Assembly: GCF_037935975.1 (NCBI RefSeq)
Contig: NZ_CP149817.1
Span: 3,596,001 to 3,660,000 of the forward strand
DNA: 64,000 nt
DNA from: Teredinibacter turnerae
GTDB lineage: Bacteria; Pseudomonadota; Gammaproteobacteria; Pseudomonadales; Cellvibrionaceae
Reading direction: 5' to 3'
Translations under genes and position numbers: made by a program
Part shown: in pieces, positions 34,322 to 43,821 of the stretch
How the letters are laid out: the number at the start of each line of letters is the position of its first letter
Position numbering within the stretch: the stretch's first letter is position 1
Notes under the pieces: generated by a model
What the model saw: only the letters and a program-made list of their open reading frames with translations
What the model was told of the DNA's origin: nothing
Databases searched by the model: none

Positions 34322-34771
34322 TTAATTAGCGTAGTATGCAGCGCGCAGGGCGACCAGCGAGTCACCAGTCAACTCTTTGCTGTCCGCAGCCCGCACGACA
34401 CTGTAGACGCCGGCATTTATAACAACTTCTTCACCTTGCTCAGCAAAGGCTACTACATTTTTTTCGGGGTTCAACACACGCTTGTAGATGCCACCTAGTG
34501 ACTCATTAAACGTAGCGACAATTCCCGCGTGCGGAGGGTGATCCACTACAACCCACCAGGGAGCGGCAACTGAATCATGTGGCCAGGCCGTGCCGACGGA
34601 CTCTGCTGGCAAATAGCGCTCGACGAGAACGTCACCTGCAACGCCGTGCTGTAACCGAGGTGCAGAATCAGCTCCTCCCTCACGAAACTCCAGCACTTCC
34701 GGCTGTAAAAAGGTTTCCGCCGCTGCAAGCGTGCGGTATTTACTTCCATCCAAATTAGCATGTTCAAACAT
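34322..34771 (-). CDS. Hypothetical protein upstream of the Nif11-type gene
   Basis: A 149-residue, beta-rich protein (VLEFREGGADSAPRLQHGVAG, APWWVVVDHPPHAGIVATF, GVYSVVRAADSKELTG). It is not recognised. A weak GGGGG site precedes the ATG. Together with the Nif11-type gene it forms a two-gene unit. No sigma-54 element of correct spacing was found upstream. Confidence 0.65.
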   Translation of the reverse strand: MFEHANLDGSKYRTLAAAETFLQPEVLEFREGGADSAPRLQHGVAGDVLVERYLPAESVGTAWPHDSVAAPWWVVVDHPPHAGIVATFNESLGGIYKRVLNPEKNVVAFAEQGEEVVINAGVYSVVRAADSKELTGDSLVALRAAYYAN

Positions 34772-35203
34772 ATTAGCCCCCGGCGTATGTCCAACTTAAA
34801 AAATACAAAGCACACGTGCTTCGGTTTCAGGCCCCTATCAGCTTATTCCTGCAGCTTATGCCTACATACCAGAAAACTGTTTATTCACCCACAAACAACC
34901 AATTTTCAGGATAAGAGATAAGAACCATAATTTCTAACAACAATCAAAACGATTGTTTTAAATATAAAATTTAAAATAGATAATCTAAAATAAATAATCT
35001 AAAAAAACTACCGAACACAAAACTAGTTCCACACAAATCAATGGTGAAAAAACGTTTCAAATTAGGATTTAATAGGCGATAGTACGCAAAAATATGATAT
35101 CGCCTCTGCTGTAACTAACGACTTCTAACGCGCAACAACCAGTGGAATTCGAGGAAAAACAAAGCACCACCTGCGCAAAAATTCGTGTGCGTCGCTAACT
35201 GAC
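34772..35203. other. A/T-rich intergenic region of about 430 bases
   Basis: The middle (about 34940-35010) is nearly all A and T with repeats of the type ATAATCTAAAA. No gene or clear promoter is seen. It separates the lrv end from the Nif11-type unit. Confidence 0.5.
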
Positions 35204-35965
35204 TTATGTGTCAGAAGTTTCCAGGCGTTCGCTAATAGCGATTAACACCTCTTCATCTTCCTCGTCCAGTTGAGACAGCTCTTCAAGCGGCGCATTTTTT
35301 ACCGCCTCCAATCGAACAGTCCAATCCTCGTCGCTCAACAGGGGTACGACATCGGCACCCGTCAAACGTTGTGCGATAATACGACGCACCTCAGGTTCAC
35401 GATCAAAAGCCATTAGACCAAGGCTCTCTTCCGGAAGTCGACCAGCCACAATTTTTCTGACCTGAAGGTCAGGATCTCTGATAAATCTGAACAGACGACC
35501 TTCACTTAACCGCTGAGCAACATAGGCACGCACCAAATAGTCACGGTCGTCCGCCATTTTTTCCAATTGCTCTAACGGAATTCGGTCGGCGACGGTAATT
35601 CTCACCTCGCGATCTTCATCATCCATTAGCTGAAAGAGTTGCTCTCGCGGAAGTCGGTAGGCAACGGCTCTCCGAACAGCTTCGTCTGGATCTTGTATCA
35701 GTCGGTCCAGCGCATCTATCGGTGAATAACGCACCGCGATAGCCCGCCGCTCCCAAAAATCGTCGCGCAGATAAACTTCTGCGTACTGCGGGTTAAACCG
35801 AAAGAAACGGTCTATCTGACGACCACTATCCACTTTCACGCAAACGTCGCCTGGCGAGCAACGACCACTCATAAGGAGGTTTGCTCGATAGGAGCAAAAC
35901 CTACAATCGGCAATGGGCGTTCTATCGTCAGGGCCGTCGAAATTTCCGTCTGTTGGTTTATTCAC
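35204..35965 (-). CDS. LRV (leucine-rich variant) [4Fe-4S] protein
   Basis: The 253-residue protein has an N-terminal cysteine cluster (ADCRFCSYRANLLMSGRCSPGDVC, four Cys suited to a [4Fe-4S] cluster). About seven LRV repeats of 24 residues follow (for example RAVAYRLPREQLFQLMDDED, RITVADRIPLEQLEKMADD). Such a protein lies in the same position after nifY in Azotobacter. It starts with GTG. Its function is unknown. Confidence 0.93.
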   Translation of the reverse strand: MNKPTDGNFDGPDDRTPIADCRFCSYRANLLMSGRCSPGDVCVKVDSGRQIDRFFRFNPQYAEVYLRDDFWERRAIAVRYSPIDALDRLIQDPDEAVRRAVAYRLPREQLFQLMDDEDREVRITVADRIPLEQLEKMADDRDYLVRAYVAQRLSEGRLFRFIRDPDLQVRKIVAGRLPEESLGLMAFDREPEVRRIIAQRLTGADVVPLLSDEDWTVRLEAVKNAPLEELSQLDEEDEEVLIAISERLETSDT

Positions 35966-35974
35966 TATACGTCT

Positions 35975-36241
35975 CTATTCTGCAATCAATTCCGCAAGCA
36001 CGAATCCACTTGCGCTCTCTAGATCGTTGGTGAGAACGGAACAGTGGTCCATAGAGTTAACCACGTATATATCAAAGCCTTCACCCTCGTACACTGGCTT
36101 GCCAGAGTGAATGTCGTCCTCCATACACCAAGTGAAATGCTTACCCGGAAACTTTGTTCGTAACTCGGCGATGACTGCTTCAGATAAACCGTTTGTTTTT
36201 ACGAATTCGGCAACGTCGAAGAGTTCTTGTTCTGCAATCAT
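35975..36241 (-). CDS. Small conserved protein between nifY and lrv
   Basis: An 88-residue protein (MIAEQELFDVAEFVKTNGLS, then a beta-strand region HFTWCMEDDIHSGKPVYEG). The start overlaps the nifY stop (TGATG), so it is coupled. A small gene occupies this position in Azotobacter too. Function is unknown. Confidence 0.75.
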   Translation of the reverse strand: MIAEQELFDVAEFVKTNGLSEAVIAELRTKFPGKHFTWCMEDDIHSGKPVYEGEGFDIYVVNSMDHCSVLTNDLESASGFVLAELIAE

Positions 36242-36945
36242 CAGCTATTTTCTCCATAAAGTTTTACGCCAAGTGAAGGTTTACCCATTGCTTTCACCAG
36301 CCAGGGCGGCGGGCTGTCCTGTGCGAGTACTGCCTGCAGCCTGCGCAACGCCACATGAGCCAACAAGGGTTTACCTAACTGCATGACATGTAACCCAACT
36401 TTTACAACTTTCGCCGTCGCAGCGGCACCTATAGAGATTGTGTACAGCATTGAGCAATCTTCAATAAGTTTTGCCCGAGCTGCGCCACGCTCAGTAGATT
36501 TAATTTTTGGCGAAGGTTCGCGTATGTCTATCAGTCGTATATAGTCAGGTGATACCTGATATATAAGAAATCGCATACAGTCGCTGAACTGGCCATCGAT
36601 ATTTTCGCCGCGGTTCGACGAGCACGCGATCCTGACCGAACCTCTGATTTCGCAAAACACACCCTGTTCGAGTTCAGGCTTCGGATTTAAAAACTGGCGA
36701 ATACCACGACCTTTCAAGAGTGCAAATGCACGTTCGAAAGTTTCCGGCGATACTGCTTCGAGTGATTCGCCTGCCAGTAATTTTACTTTCTTAGCCCTAA
36801 GCTTATCGAGCTTTGCAGGAGTAATAGGTTCGCCCATTATCTTAATCAGCAAACCCAGGAATTCCTGTGTGCTGATGGCGTCCAGCTCTTTTACAGCCAG
36901 GCCAATTCGCAGCGCGACTTCTTTATCAAGTGGCTGTGTATTCAC
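36241..36945 (-). CDS. nifY: NifY, nitrogenase cofactor chaperone
   Basis: NifY binds apo-MoFe protein and helps FeMo-co insertion. The 234-residue protein has the helical N-terminal half and the C-terminal cofactor-binding domain SVRIACSSNRGENIDGQFSDCMRFLIYQV, ending PPPWLVKAMG. GTG start; the NifT gene is immediately upstream. The usual H-F-G motif is replaced by GQFSDC here, so the ligand contact may differ from NifX. A paralogue of the NafY kind is at 46492-47217. Confidence 0.93.
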   Translation of the reverse strand: MNTQPLDKEVALRIGLAVKELDAISTQEFLGLLIKIMGEPITPAKLDKLRAKKVKLLAGESLEAVSPETFERAFALLKGRGIRQFLNPKPELEQGVFCEIRGSVRIACSSNRGENIDGQFSDCMRFLIYQVSPDYIRLIDIREPSPKIKSTERGAARAKLIEDCSMLYTISIGAAATAKVVKVGLHVMQLGKPLLAHVALRRLQAVLAQDSPPPWLVKAMGKPSLGVKLYGENS

Positions 36946-36959
36946 AGCGAAGCCCGCCG

Positions 36960-37169
36960 TTAAAGGCGTTTCGCGCGCACAGTGATCGGGAGCTTGGGCG
37001 TCGCTATAGGCTCCAGATAATACGCAGAACCGTCAGCAAGCTTTACTTCACCCCCCCAAGTCTCTTCTGTGTCGTGCTCAATTGAAATAATATCTTCTTC
37101 GAGGTCTCGCTTAGCGACGTACAGAGTCAACTTTCCGTCCATATTTTTTCGAATCATCACGCTTGGCAT
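36960..37169 (-). CDS. nifT: NifT/FixU
   Basis: NifT is a small protein of unclear function placed after nifK. The 69-residue product (MPSVMIRKNMDGKLTLYVAKRDLEEDI ... WGGEVKLADGSAYYLEP) matches the family. The ATG at 37169 follows GGAGAAC; the longer frame upstream overlaps the non-coding spacer and is rejected. Confidence 0.94.
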   Translation of the reverse strand: MPSVMIRKNMDGKLTLYVAKRDLEEDIISIEHDTEETWGGEVKLADGSAYYLEPIATPKLPITVRAKRL

Positions 37170-37205
37170 TTTGTTCTCCGCTAAATTAAAAGATGCCGGA
37201 GTTCG

Positions 37206-37221
37206 TGCAAACCGGACTCCC
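37206..37221 (-). promoter_or_regulatory. Weak candidate sigma-54 promoter before nifT
   Basis: On the minus strand this reads GGGAGTCCGGTTTGCA: GG-N10-GC with TTTGCA but a poor -24 box. It lies downstream of the nifK terminator and could give nifT-nifY-lrv its own start. Confidence 0.35.
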
Positions 37222-37366
37222 CCCGGCAAAAGGTGCAATAATCGAGGGGAAACTCTACTCGTAAAACCAACCACTAGGAGTCGATCGTTCGAGCTTTGCA
37301 CATTCGACAAGCAACGCTTTATAACACGCGCTACGGGACGAATCCTCCTATCGCATCCAGCAAATC

Positions 37367-37399
37367 AAAAACAGTATCGGCTCCTTTGAGCCGATACTG
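37367..37399 (-). terminator. Terminator after nifK
   Basis: CAGTATCGGCTC and its perfect complement flank a four-base loop; on the minus strand TTTTT follows. It lies 15 bases after the nifK stop and may lower expression of nifTY relative to nifHDK. Confidence 0.85.
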
Positions 37400-37413
37400 A
37401 AGGGGTTACGATA

Positions 37414-38985
37414 TTAGCGAACCAGGTCGTAGTTGTAGTCAGTGGTTTGCATACCGCGTGTTTCGTCATCCAAACGCTCGAGTACAGCATTAACCAGCGT
37501 AGTCAACATCTGCATTGCGCCTTCGTAGCCCATAGTGGTCTGACGATGCAGGTGGTGGCGATCGAAAATTGGGAAACCAATACGGATCAGTGGTACTTCA
37601 TGCTCTTCACCTTTGTACAAGGTATCTCGCTGAATGAACTTACCGTAAGAGTTACCAATCATGAAGTCTGGCTTGTTAGTAAATACGAGTGAGCGCATAT
37701 GCCACAAGTCTTTACCCAGATGAACTTCGCAGTTTGAACCGTAAGGAGATGTTGCCAGTATCGCATCCATTGCCTTTTTCCAGCGCTTGTTAGCGTTGTT
37801 ACAAAGGATGTGTGTTGGCTCGGCACCCAGCTCCATCAAGAACTTGGATATACCCATTACGAAATCTGGATCACCCCAAAGCGCAAATTTTTTGCCGTGC
37901 ATCCACGCGTGAGAATCCGTCATCATATCGACTAAACGACCACGCTCTTTAGCAAGACTATCAGGAATGGGTTGACCAGAGATTTCGCTGACTTTCATCA
38001 GGAATTCATCGGTCCACTCAAGCCCCATCGGGATGTTGATGCGAGGAGCTTCATGCTTCCAGGTATTGCGCACAAACTTCTCAGTTTTTACCAGCTGCCA
38101 GGCTTGCAACAACAGAGTGTCTTTCGCATTAGGTGCATCTTTCACTTCGTCCTGAGTGGTGCCGCCAGAGTACATACGGAACTGACCATCAGCAGGCGTA
38201 TCGAGAACTTCTTCCGGATCGGAAAGCAATTTAAACGGTACGTCCATTTCATTAAGCATGCGCTTAATAACACGGTAGTTACCAAGATAGGTCTCAAAGC
38301 CAGGAACGATATTAATTTGACCGTTGCTGCCAACTTCTTTGTCTTCCATGTAGTTAAGGGTAAAGTAACGAATAATACCCTCAAACATGTTATCCCAACC
38401 GGTAGTATGGCTACCAACAAAACTGGGCGTATGCGCGAAAGGAACAGGATACTCCTTTGGCACATGGCCGTCGTTTTTCGAGTTGTTGATGAACGCATTG
38501 AGGTCGTCACCAATAACTTCAGCCATACAGGTAGTTGATACCGCAATCATGTCAGGCTTGTACACTTTCATGCAGTTTTCCAAGCCGTCTTTCATGTTTT
38601 GCTGGCCGCCGAATACCGCAGCGTCTTCAGTCATGGAATCTGATACGCAAGAAATCGGCTCTTTAAAATGACGGTTAAAATAGGTACGGAAGTATGCAAC
38701 GCAACCTTGTGAACCGTGTACGTATGGCATAGTGTTCTCAAAACCGAGAGAGCACAATACGGCACCTAGAGGCTGACAAGCTTTTGCAGGGTTAACGGTG
38801 AGCGCTTCGCGTTGGAAGTTCAGCTCTTTGTATTCTTCAGTAGTGGTCCACTGAAATACTTCGTCGATTTTTTCCTGCGGGTGCTTTTCTTCAAAATTAT
38901 CGCGCTTGTTAGCAAGAGTGTCGCGATATTCTTGTTCACGGAACAAGGGATAACTTGGTTTGATGTCTTCAACATCCTGACTCAT
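37414..38985 (-). CDS. nifK: MoFe protein beta subunit NifK
   Basis: NifK forms the alpha2-beta2 MoFe protein with NifD and shares the P-cluster. The 523-residue length equals that of Azotobacter. P-cluster Cys are seen in AKACQPLGAVLCSLG, HGSQGCVAYFR and STTCMAEVIGDD. The C-terminal part has RIGFPIFDRHHLHRQTTMGYEGAMQML. It follows nifD after a 141-base spacer. Confidence 0.98.
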   Translation of the reverse strand: MSQDVEDIKPSYPLFREQEYRDTLANKRDNFEEKHPQEKIDEVFQWTTTEEYKELNFQREALTVNPAKACQPLGAVLCSLGFENTMPYVHGSQGCVAYFRTYFNRHFKEPISCVSDSMTEDAAVFGGQQNMKDGLENCMKVYKPDMIAVSTTCMAEVIGDDLNAFINNSKNDGHVPKEYPVPFAHTPSFVGSHTTGWDNMFEGIIRYFTLNYMEDKEVGSNGQINIVPGFETYLGNYRVIKRMLNEMDVPFKLLSDPEEVLDTPADGQFRMYSGGTTQDEVKDAPNAKDTLLLQAWQLVKTEKFVRNTWKHEAPRINIPMGLEWTDEFLMKVSEISGQPIPDSLAKERGRLVDMMTDSHAWMHGKKFALWGDPDFVMGISKFLMELGAEPTHILCNNANKRWKKAMDAILATSPYGSNCEVHLGKDLWHMRSLVFTNKPDFMIGNSYGKFIQRDTLYKGEEHEVPLIRIGFPIFDRHHLHRQTTMGYEGAMQMLTTLVNAVLERLDDETRGMQTTDYNYDLVR

Positions 38986-39126
38986 GACGATTCTCCTTCC
39001 GCGTCACTAATCTGTGAACGAGCGGATTTGAGCTCCAGACACGAGCTGTATTCGTCGCGTAAGACAAATGCAGACCCGCGCTGGAGGAGTTTATCTATTC
39101 AGAAAAATAGCGATTAGCGCACCAAA

Positions 39127-40608
39127 TTATGCGGTTGCTGCCATTTCTTCTGTAGTGGTATCAGATTTTTTCCAAGGTGCTGCCAGTTTATGCCAGCATG
39201 GATTGTTCAGTGTCATATCCATGTCGCGTGCGAAAATCGCAAAGCCGTCAAAACCATGGTATGGACCTGAGTAATCCCAGGAGTGCATCTGACGGAAAGG
39301 GATACCCATTTTCTGGAAGATATACTTTTCCTTAATACCAGAACCGATCAGGTCTGGCTTAACCTTTTTAACAAACTCTTCGAACTCATAGCCGGTAACA
39401 TCATCGTACAGCAGAGTCGCATTACCCATTTCTTGCAGAGTACGGTCGTAGTCATCGTTGTGACCAAATTCATAACCGGTACCAACAACTTCCATGCCGA
39501 GATCTTCGTATGCACCGATCACGTGACGTGGACGCAGGCCGCCAACGTACAACATGACGCGCTTACCTTCGAGGCGTGGACGGAATTTGTCGATCACAGA
39601 CTGCCATTCTGGCTGGTACTTAGCGAGTACTTCTTCACACTTAGCCTGAATGCTTTCGTCGAATTGCGCTGCAATTTTGCGCAGAGATTCAGCAGTTTTG
39701 GTTGGGCCGAAGAAGTTGTACTCCATCCAGGGGATACCATATTTCTCTTCCATATGGCGAGAAATGTAGTTCATGGAACGGTAGCAGTGAACCAGGTTCA
39801 ACTTAACTTTTGGTGTCAGCTCCATTTCAGACAAGGTGCCATCACCAGACCACTGGGCAACCACGCGCAAGCCCATTTCTTCAAGCAAAATACGTGAAGA
39901 CCAAGCGTCACCACCGATGTTGTAGTCACCGATAATTGCTACGTCGTAGTCGGTTTGCTCGAAGCTGTTATCTTCGTCGCGTGCGCCCAACACCCAGTCG
40001 CGAACCGAGTCGTTAGCAATGTGGTGACCCAAAGACTGAGACACACCGCGGAAACCTTCGCAGCGAACAGGAACAACAGTTTTACCGTGCTCTTTCTGCT
40101 TGGATTTAGCCACAGCTTCAATATCGTCACCGATCAAACCAATCGGACATTCGGATTGGATAGTGATGCCTTTGTTCAGTGGGAACAATGTTTCGATTTC
40201 GTCAATCAACTTAGCAAGTTTCTTGTCGCCACCGAAAACGATGTCTTTTTCCTGGAAGTCGGAAGTGAAGTTCATGGTAACAAAGGCATTAATACCTGTA
40301 GTACCAATGTAGTAGTTACGACGTCCAGCACGTGAATACTGTCCACAACCAACAGGGCCGTGTGAGATATGAATCATATCTTTTACCGGACCCCAAACAA
40401 CACCCTTAGAACCCGCATAAGCACAACCACGAATGGTCATCAAGCCAGGCAAGGACTTTTTGTTGGAAGTGATACATTTTTTGCTTTGTTCCAAAGAAGT
40501 ATCGTTAGGTGAAAGGTGCTTTTCACGATTCTTCTTAGCTTTTTCTGGATAAACTTCCAGAACTTCTGATATGAGGGCTTCAACCTCGTCGCGTGACATT
40601 TCAGACAT
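39127..40608 (-). CDS. nifD: MoFe protein alpha subunit NifD
   Basis: NifD carries FeMo-co and half of the P-cluster, the site of N2 reduction. The ATG at 40608 ([23 protein letters not shown]) gives 493 residues and has AGGAG before it. Cys62 (RGCAYAG) and [10 protein letters not shown] are P-cluster ligands. FeMo-co is held by the Cys of [16 protein letters not shown] and the His of [14 protein letters not shown]. The sequence is of the molybdenum type, with no VnfG/AnfG gene in the window. Confidence 0.98.
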   Translation of the reverse strand: MSEMSRDEVEALISEVLEVYPEKAKKNREKHLSPNDTSLEQSKKCITSNKKSLPGLMTIRGCAYAGSKGVVWGPVKDMIHISHGPVGCGQYSRAGRRNYYIGTTGINAFVTMNFTSDFQEKDIVFGGDKKLAKLIDEIETLFPLNKGITIQSECPIGLIGDDIEAVAKSKQKEHGKTVVPVRCEGFRGVSQSLGHHIANDSVRDWVLGARDEDNSFEQTDYDVAIIGDYNIGGDAWSSRILLEEMGLRVVAQWSGDGTLSEMELTPKVKLNLVHCYRSMNYISRHMEEKYGIPWMEYNFFGPTKTAESLRKIAAQFDESIQAKCEEVLAKYQPEWQSVIDKFRPRLEGKRVMLYVGGLRPRHVIGAYEDLGMEVVGTGYEFGHNDDYDRTLQEMGNATLLYDDVTGYEFEEFVKKVKPDLIGSGIKEKYIFQKMGIPFRQMHSWDYSGPYHGFDGFAIFARDMDMTLNNPCWHKLAAPWKKSDTTTEEMAATA

Positions 40609-40641
40609 GATTGTGTCTCCTGAAAGTGTGTTTTCGGGTAA

Positions 40642-40667
40642 TAGGAGCACAAGGATTTGTGCTCCTA
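40642..40667 (-). other. nifH-nifD intergenic hairpin
   Basis: TAGGAGCACAA and its exact complement flank a four-base loop between nifH and nifD. Such hairpins stabilise the nifH part of the transcript in several diazotrophs, which would explain more NifH than MoFe protein. Confidence 0.7.
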
Positions 40668-40726
40668 GCTAGGCTATTTCGCCCGCCCCGCCGTGAACTT
40701 CCTGGACTAACAGCAGGGTTGCTTAA

Positions 40727-41641
<915 letters not shown>

Positions 41642-41682
41642 CTACCCCACGCACGCTGAGCGCAGACATACGCTGGGTTAAG

Positions 41683-41698
41683 AGCAGGGTTTGTGCCA
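41683..41698 (-). promoter_or_regulatory. nifH: Sigma-54 promoter of nifHDK
   Basis: On the minus strand this reads TGGCACAAACCCTGCT, the classical nifH promoter (GG-N10-GC). Transcription would begin near 41672. Confidence 0.93.
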
Positions 41699-41716
41699 AA
41701 GGCCGCTCGACATATC

Positions 41717-41729
41717 TAAGCAATTGATT
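41717..41729 (-). promoter_or_regulatory. Candidate IHF site in the nifH regulatory region
   Basis: On the minus strand AATCAATTGCTTA fits the IHF consensus WATCAANNNNTTR exactly. It lies between the NifA sites and the promoter, where IHF usually bends the DNA. Confidence 0.65.
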
Positions 41730-41798
41730 TAAAAGAGATTTATATATTTCACTGGGTTGGCGGGCACCAGTATTGTTAGTTACAAACAAGCCTTTCGT

Positions 41799-41814
41799 TG
41801 TGTCAATAACGACA
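41799..41814. promoter_or_regulatory. NifA upstream activator site 1 of nifH
   Basis: TGTGTCAATAACGACA fits TGT-N10-ACA, about 100 bases upstream of the nifH -24 box. Confidence 0.85.
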
Positions 41815-41857
41815 ATGCGACAAAGGTTATTTTTTTAATCAAATGCCGCTCTGATTT

Positions 41858-41873
41858 TGTAACAAACCCCACA
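41858..41873. promoter_or_regulatory. NifA site 2, shared by nifH and the divergent gene
   Basis: TGTAACAAACCCCACA fits TGT-N10-ACA. It is about 72 bases upstream of the plus-strand promoter at 41945 and about 160 upstream of the nifH promoter, so it could serve both. Confidence 0.7.
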
Positions 41874-41944
41874 TTTTGTTTCTCCCTTCACGTTATTAAT
41901 CTGCAACGCCAAAAGTTTTTCTTTTAATTTCAATAGCTTTTGAT

Positions 41945-41960
41945 TGGCTTATTAATTGCT
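41945..41960 (+). promoter_or_regulatory. Sigma-54 promoter of the SIR2-like gene
   Basis: TGGCTTATTAATTGCT: GG-N10-GC with perfect TTGCT. Transcription would start near 41972, about 38 bases before the GTG at 42010. Confidence 0.8.
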
Positions 41961-42009
41961 CGTGCTGAACCTAATAATTAAATTCATTTTCAATTGCAGG
42001 AGTAAGGCT

Positions 42010-42858
42010 GTGACATCCGATCTTAATCAATTAATAGAAGGTATACGAACAGGCTCCATCGTTCCTTATCTGGGGCCAGGCACGCTCAGCGGTGTAACAA
42101 ATAAATTGGACGGCGCTGCTATTCCCGCAGATAGTGAAAGCCTGATATTGGCAATGACTAACGGACAACCGATGTCGCCCCGTTTAATGTATGAATTTCC
42201 CCGCGCGGCCATGCACCTCGAAAATAAAAAAGGTCGCAGCTTTATCGAAAACTTTTTAACTAAAGTTTATGGCGAAACGCAGTGGAGCACGTCCGAACTA
42301 CACGTCGCGCTCGCTGACATGGGTGCTCCTTATGTTATCGATGTGAATCGCGATGTTCAGTTGCTCCAGCAATACACTGATCGTGAACACACATTAATCG
42401 TCGGTGCCGCTCGCTTGGCCGCTCACCCCTATCGCTTTGATATTTATCATTTCGTCAACGGAAATTACACGCTTATTGAGCAAGACCAGGTCAACCCAAA
42501 AATTCCTGCTGTATTCAAGCCGCTGGGATGCCCGCTGCCCAAACCCAGTTATGTAGCGTCAGACGCGGATTTCGTAGACTACATTACTGAATTAATGGGC
42601 GGCTTTGCCATTCCAACCTGGCTCAAAGATTATCGTCAGGAAAAGCAGTATTTATTTTTGGGAATGCGCTTCACCCGTGACACCGAACGTATGGTCATGA
42701 GCGATTTAATCTACGGCGCAAATAAAGAACTAAGCGGTTGGGCGCTTATTAAAGATCCAACCGATAAAGAAAGAAAATTTTTGGACAAGAAAAATATTCA
42801 GCTTATAGAGCAGGACTGGGTATCACTTTTGGAAATCGCCGCGGAAAACGCTGCTTAA
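42010..42858 (+). CDS. SIR2-like protein divergent from nifH
   Basis: The 282-residue protein has the SIR2_2-type Rossmann fold: IVPYLGPGTLS near the start, YVIDVNRDVQLLQQY where TTNYD is normal, FKPLGCPLPKPSYVASDADFVDYI in place of the K-x-HG-to-DY block, and FLGMRFTRDTERM. The catalytic His of the HG motif is replaced by Leu in KPLGCP, so it may lack NAD hydrolase activity. The GTG at 42010 follows AGGAG; the frame opens earlier, but the sigma-54 promoter lies there. The next gene follows after 38 bases. Confidence 0.8.
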   Translation: MTSDLNQLIEGIRTGSIVPYLGPGTLSGVTNKLDGAAIPADSESLILAMTNGQPMSPRLMYEFPRAAMHLENKKGRSFIENFLTKVYGETQWSTSELHVALADMGAPYVIDVNRDVQLLQQYTDREHTLIVGAARLAAHPYRFDIYHFVNGNYTLIEQDQVNPKIPAVFKPLGCPLPKPSYVASDADFVDYITELMGGFAIPTWLKDYRQEKQYLFLGMRFTRDTERMVMSDLIYGANKELSGWALIKDPTDKERKFLDKKNIQLIEQDWVSLLEIAAENAA

Positions 42859-42896
42859 ACACACTTTAAGTCTACGACTAGACATGGGGAAATTTT

Positions 42897-43460
42897 ATGA
42901 TATTGGAAACTTACGCACAAAACGCCCTGCTCTGCAATGTGAGCGTTAACGGTGAAACATCATCCAGTGGCCTATACGCTTTTCGCGGCGATATGGTTGT
43001 TGAAGAAGGTGAAATTGCTGACGCTCAGGGCCGACGCCACCCTCCAAAGTCCGTTGTCAAGCAAGCAGTTGTGCTTTGCAACGCAGAAAAAATTACAGCT
43101 GTTGCGGGTGCAGTAGACGACCTCGGCTACTTGCCGGGATTTATCGCCAAATATAATGCCGACTTCGCTGATGGCATAATCATGCTGTTTTACGTTGCCA
43201 ACGTTAACCGTCCGATGACGGTAGCGATTGAGGGTTACCAGACTGTAATCATCCCACATGACGATGGCGCTGTCTGGACCATGCTGATGGATGATTTACG
43301 CATGGAAAAATCGGACTTCAAGGGCCAGAGTGCAGAAGATAAAGTTATTACTATCGTCGATGGTCTTAAAGAGTTTAACCCTAAGTACGAAGAAAAAAGT
43401 TTCAACGATGCGCTCAGTTTTACTGTAGAAGTGAAAAAAGAAGCACGCGGTCCGGTTTAA
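42897..43460 (+). CDS. Hypothetical partner of the SIR2-like protein
   Basis: A 187-residue protein, mixed alpha/beta (MILETYAQNALLCNVSVNGE, LCNAEKITAVAGAVDDLGYL, DGIIMLFYVANVNRPMTVAIEGY). It is not recognised. It follows the SIR2-like gene with a GGGGAAAT site and should be co-transcribed from the sigma-54 promoter. A strong hairpin (43478-43507) follows the stop. Confidence 0.75.
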   Translation: MILETYAQNALLCNVSVNGETSSSGLYAFRGDMVVEEGEIADAQGRRHPPKSVVKQAVVLCNAEKITAVAGAVDDLGYLPGFIAKYNADFADGIIMLFYVANVNRPMTVAIEGYQTVIIPHDDGAVWTMLMDDLRMEKSDFKGQSAEDKVITIVDGLKEFNPKYEEKSFNDALSFTVEVKKEARGPV

Positions 43461-43821
43461 GGGCACGTTTTAGCGAGGCGCTAGCTCTCCAATCGTGGAG
43501 CTAGCGCAAAGCGAAACCTCGCACAACACTATTTTTAACGATTGTTGATAATCGACTTGCCTCTTGTAATATTGCCTCATCGCTATCGTTTTATAACGCT
43601 CTTCAAATATCGTTCTACATAAATAGTAACGCCAACGCGAACATTCAATCGGAACGCAAGACTTAACGCTCACAAGCACCGGCACCTACACCCATTTACG
43701 CCCTACCTGCTCCGCCTCTCACCCCGTTCCCGCGCAGTCAGTGTCTAGCGACGTTTTACCCATAGCAGCGTAACGGTGAATACAGTACACTGAACTTTTA
43801 AACGCCGGTACTGGAGCGAAT
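43461..43821. other. Intergenic region of about 360 bases before modA
   Basis: It holds a terminator-like hairpin (43478-43507). A possible ModE half-site pattern near 43580 has the wrong spacing and is not called. No other feature was recognised. Confidence 0.5.
43478..43507 (+). terminator. Terminator-like hairpin after the SIR2-like operon
   Basis: GCGCTAGCTC and GAGCTAGCGC pair perfectly around a ten-base loop, 17 bases after the stop. No T run follows, so termination may be weak. Confidence 0.55.

Noticed and set aside
37972-38538. Long frame opposite nifK
   Set aside because: Antisense shadow of a highly conserved gene.
43575-43600. Possible ModE operator before modA (ATCGCTAT ... ATAACG)
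   Set aside because: The two halves are about six bases apart, while known ModE sites have about twice that spacing.
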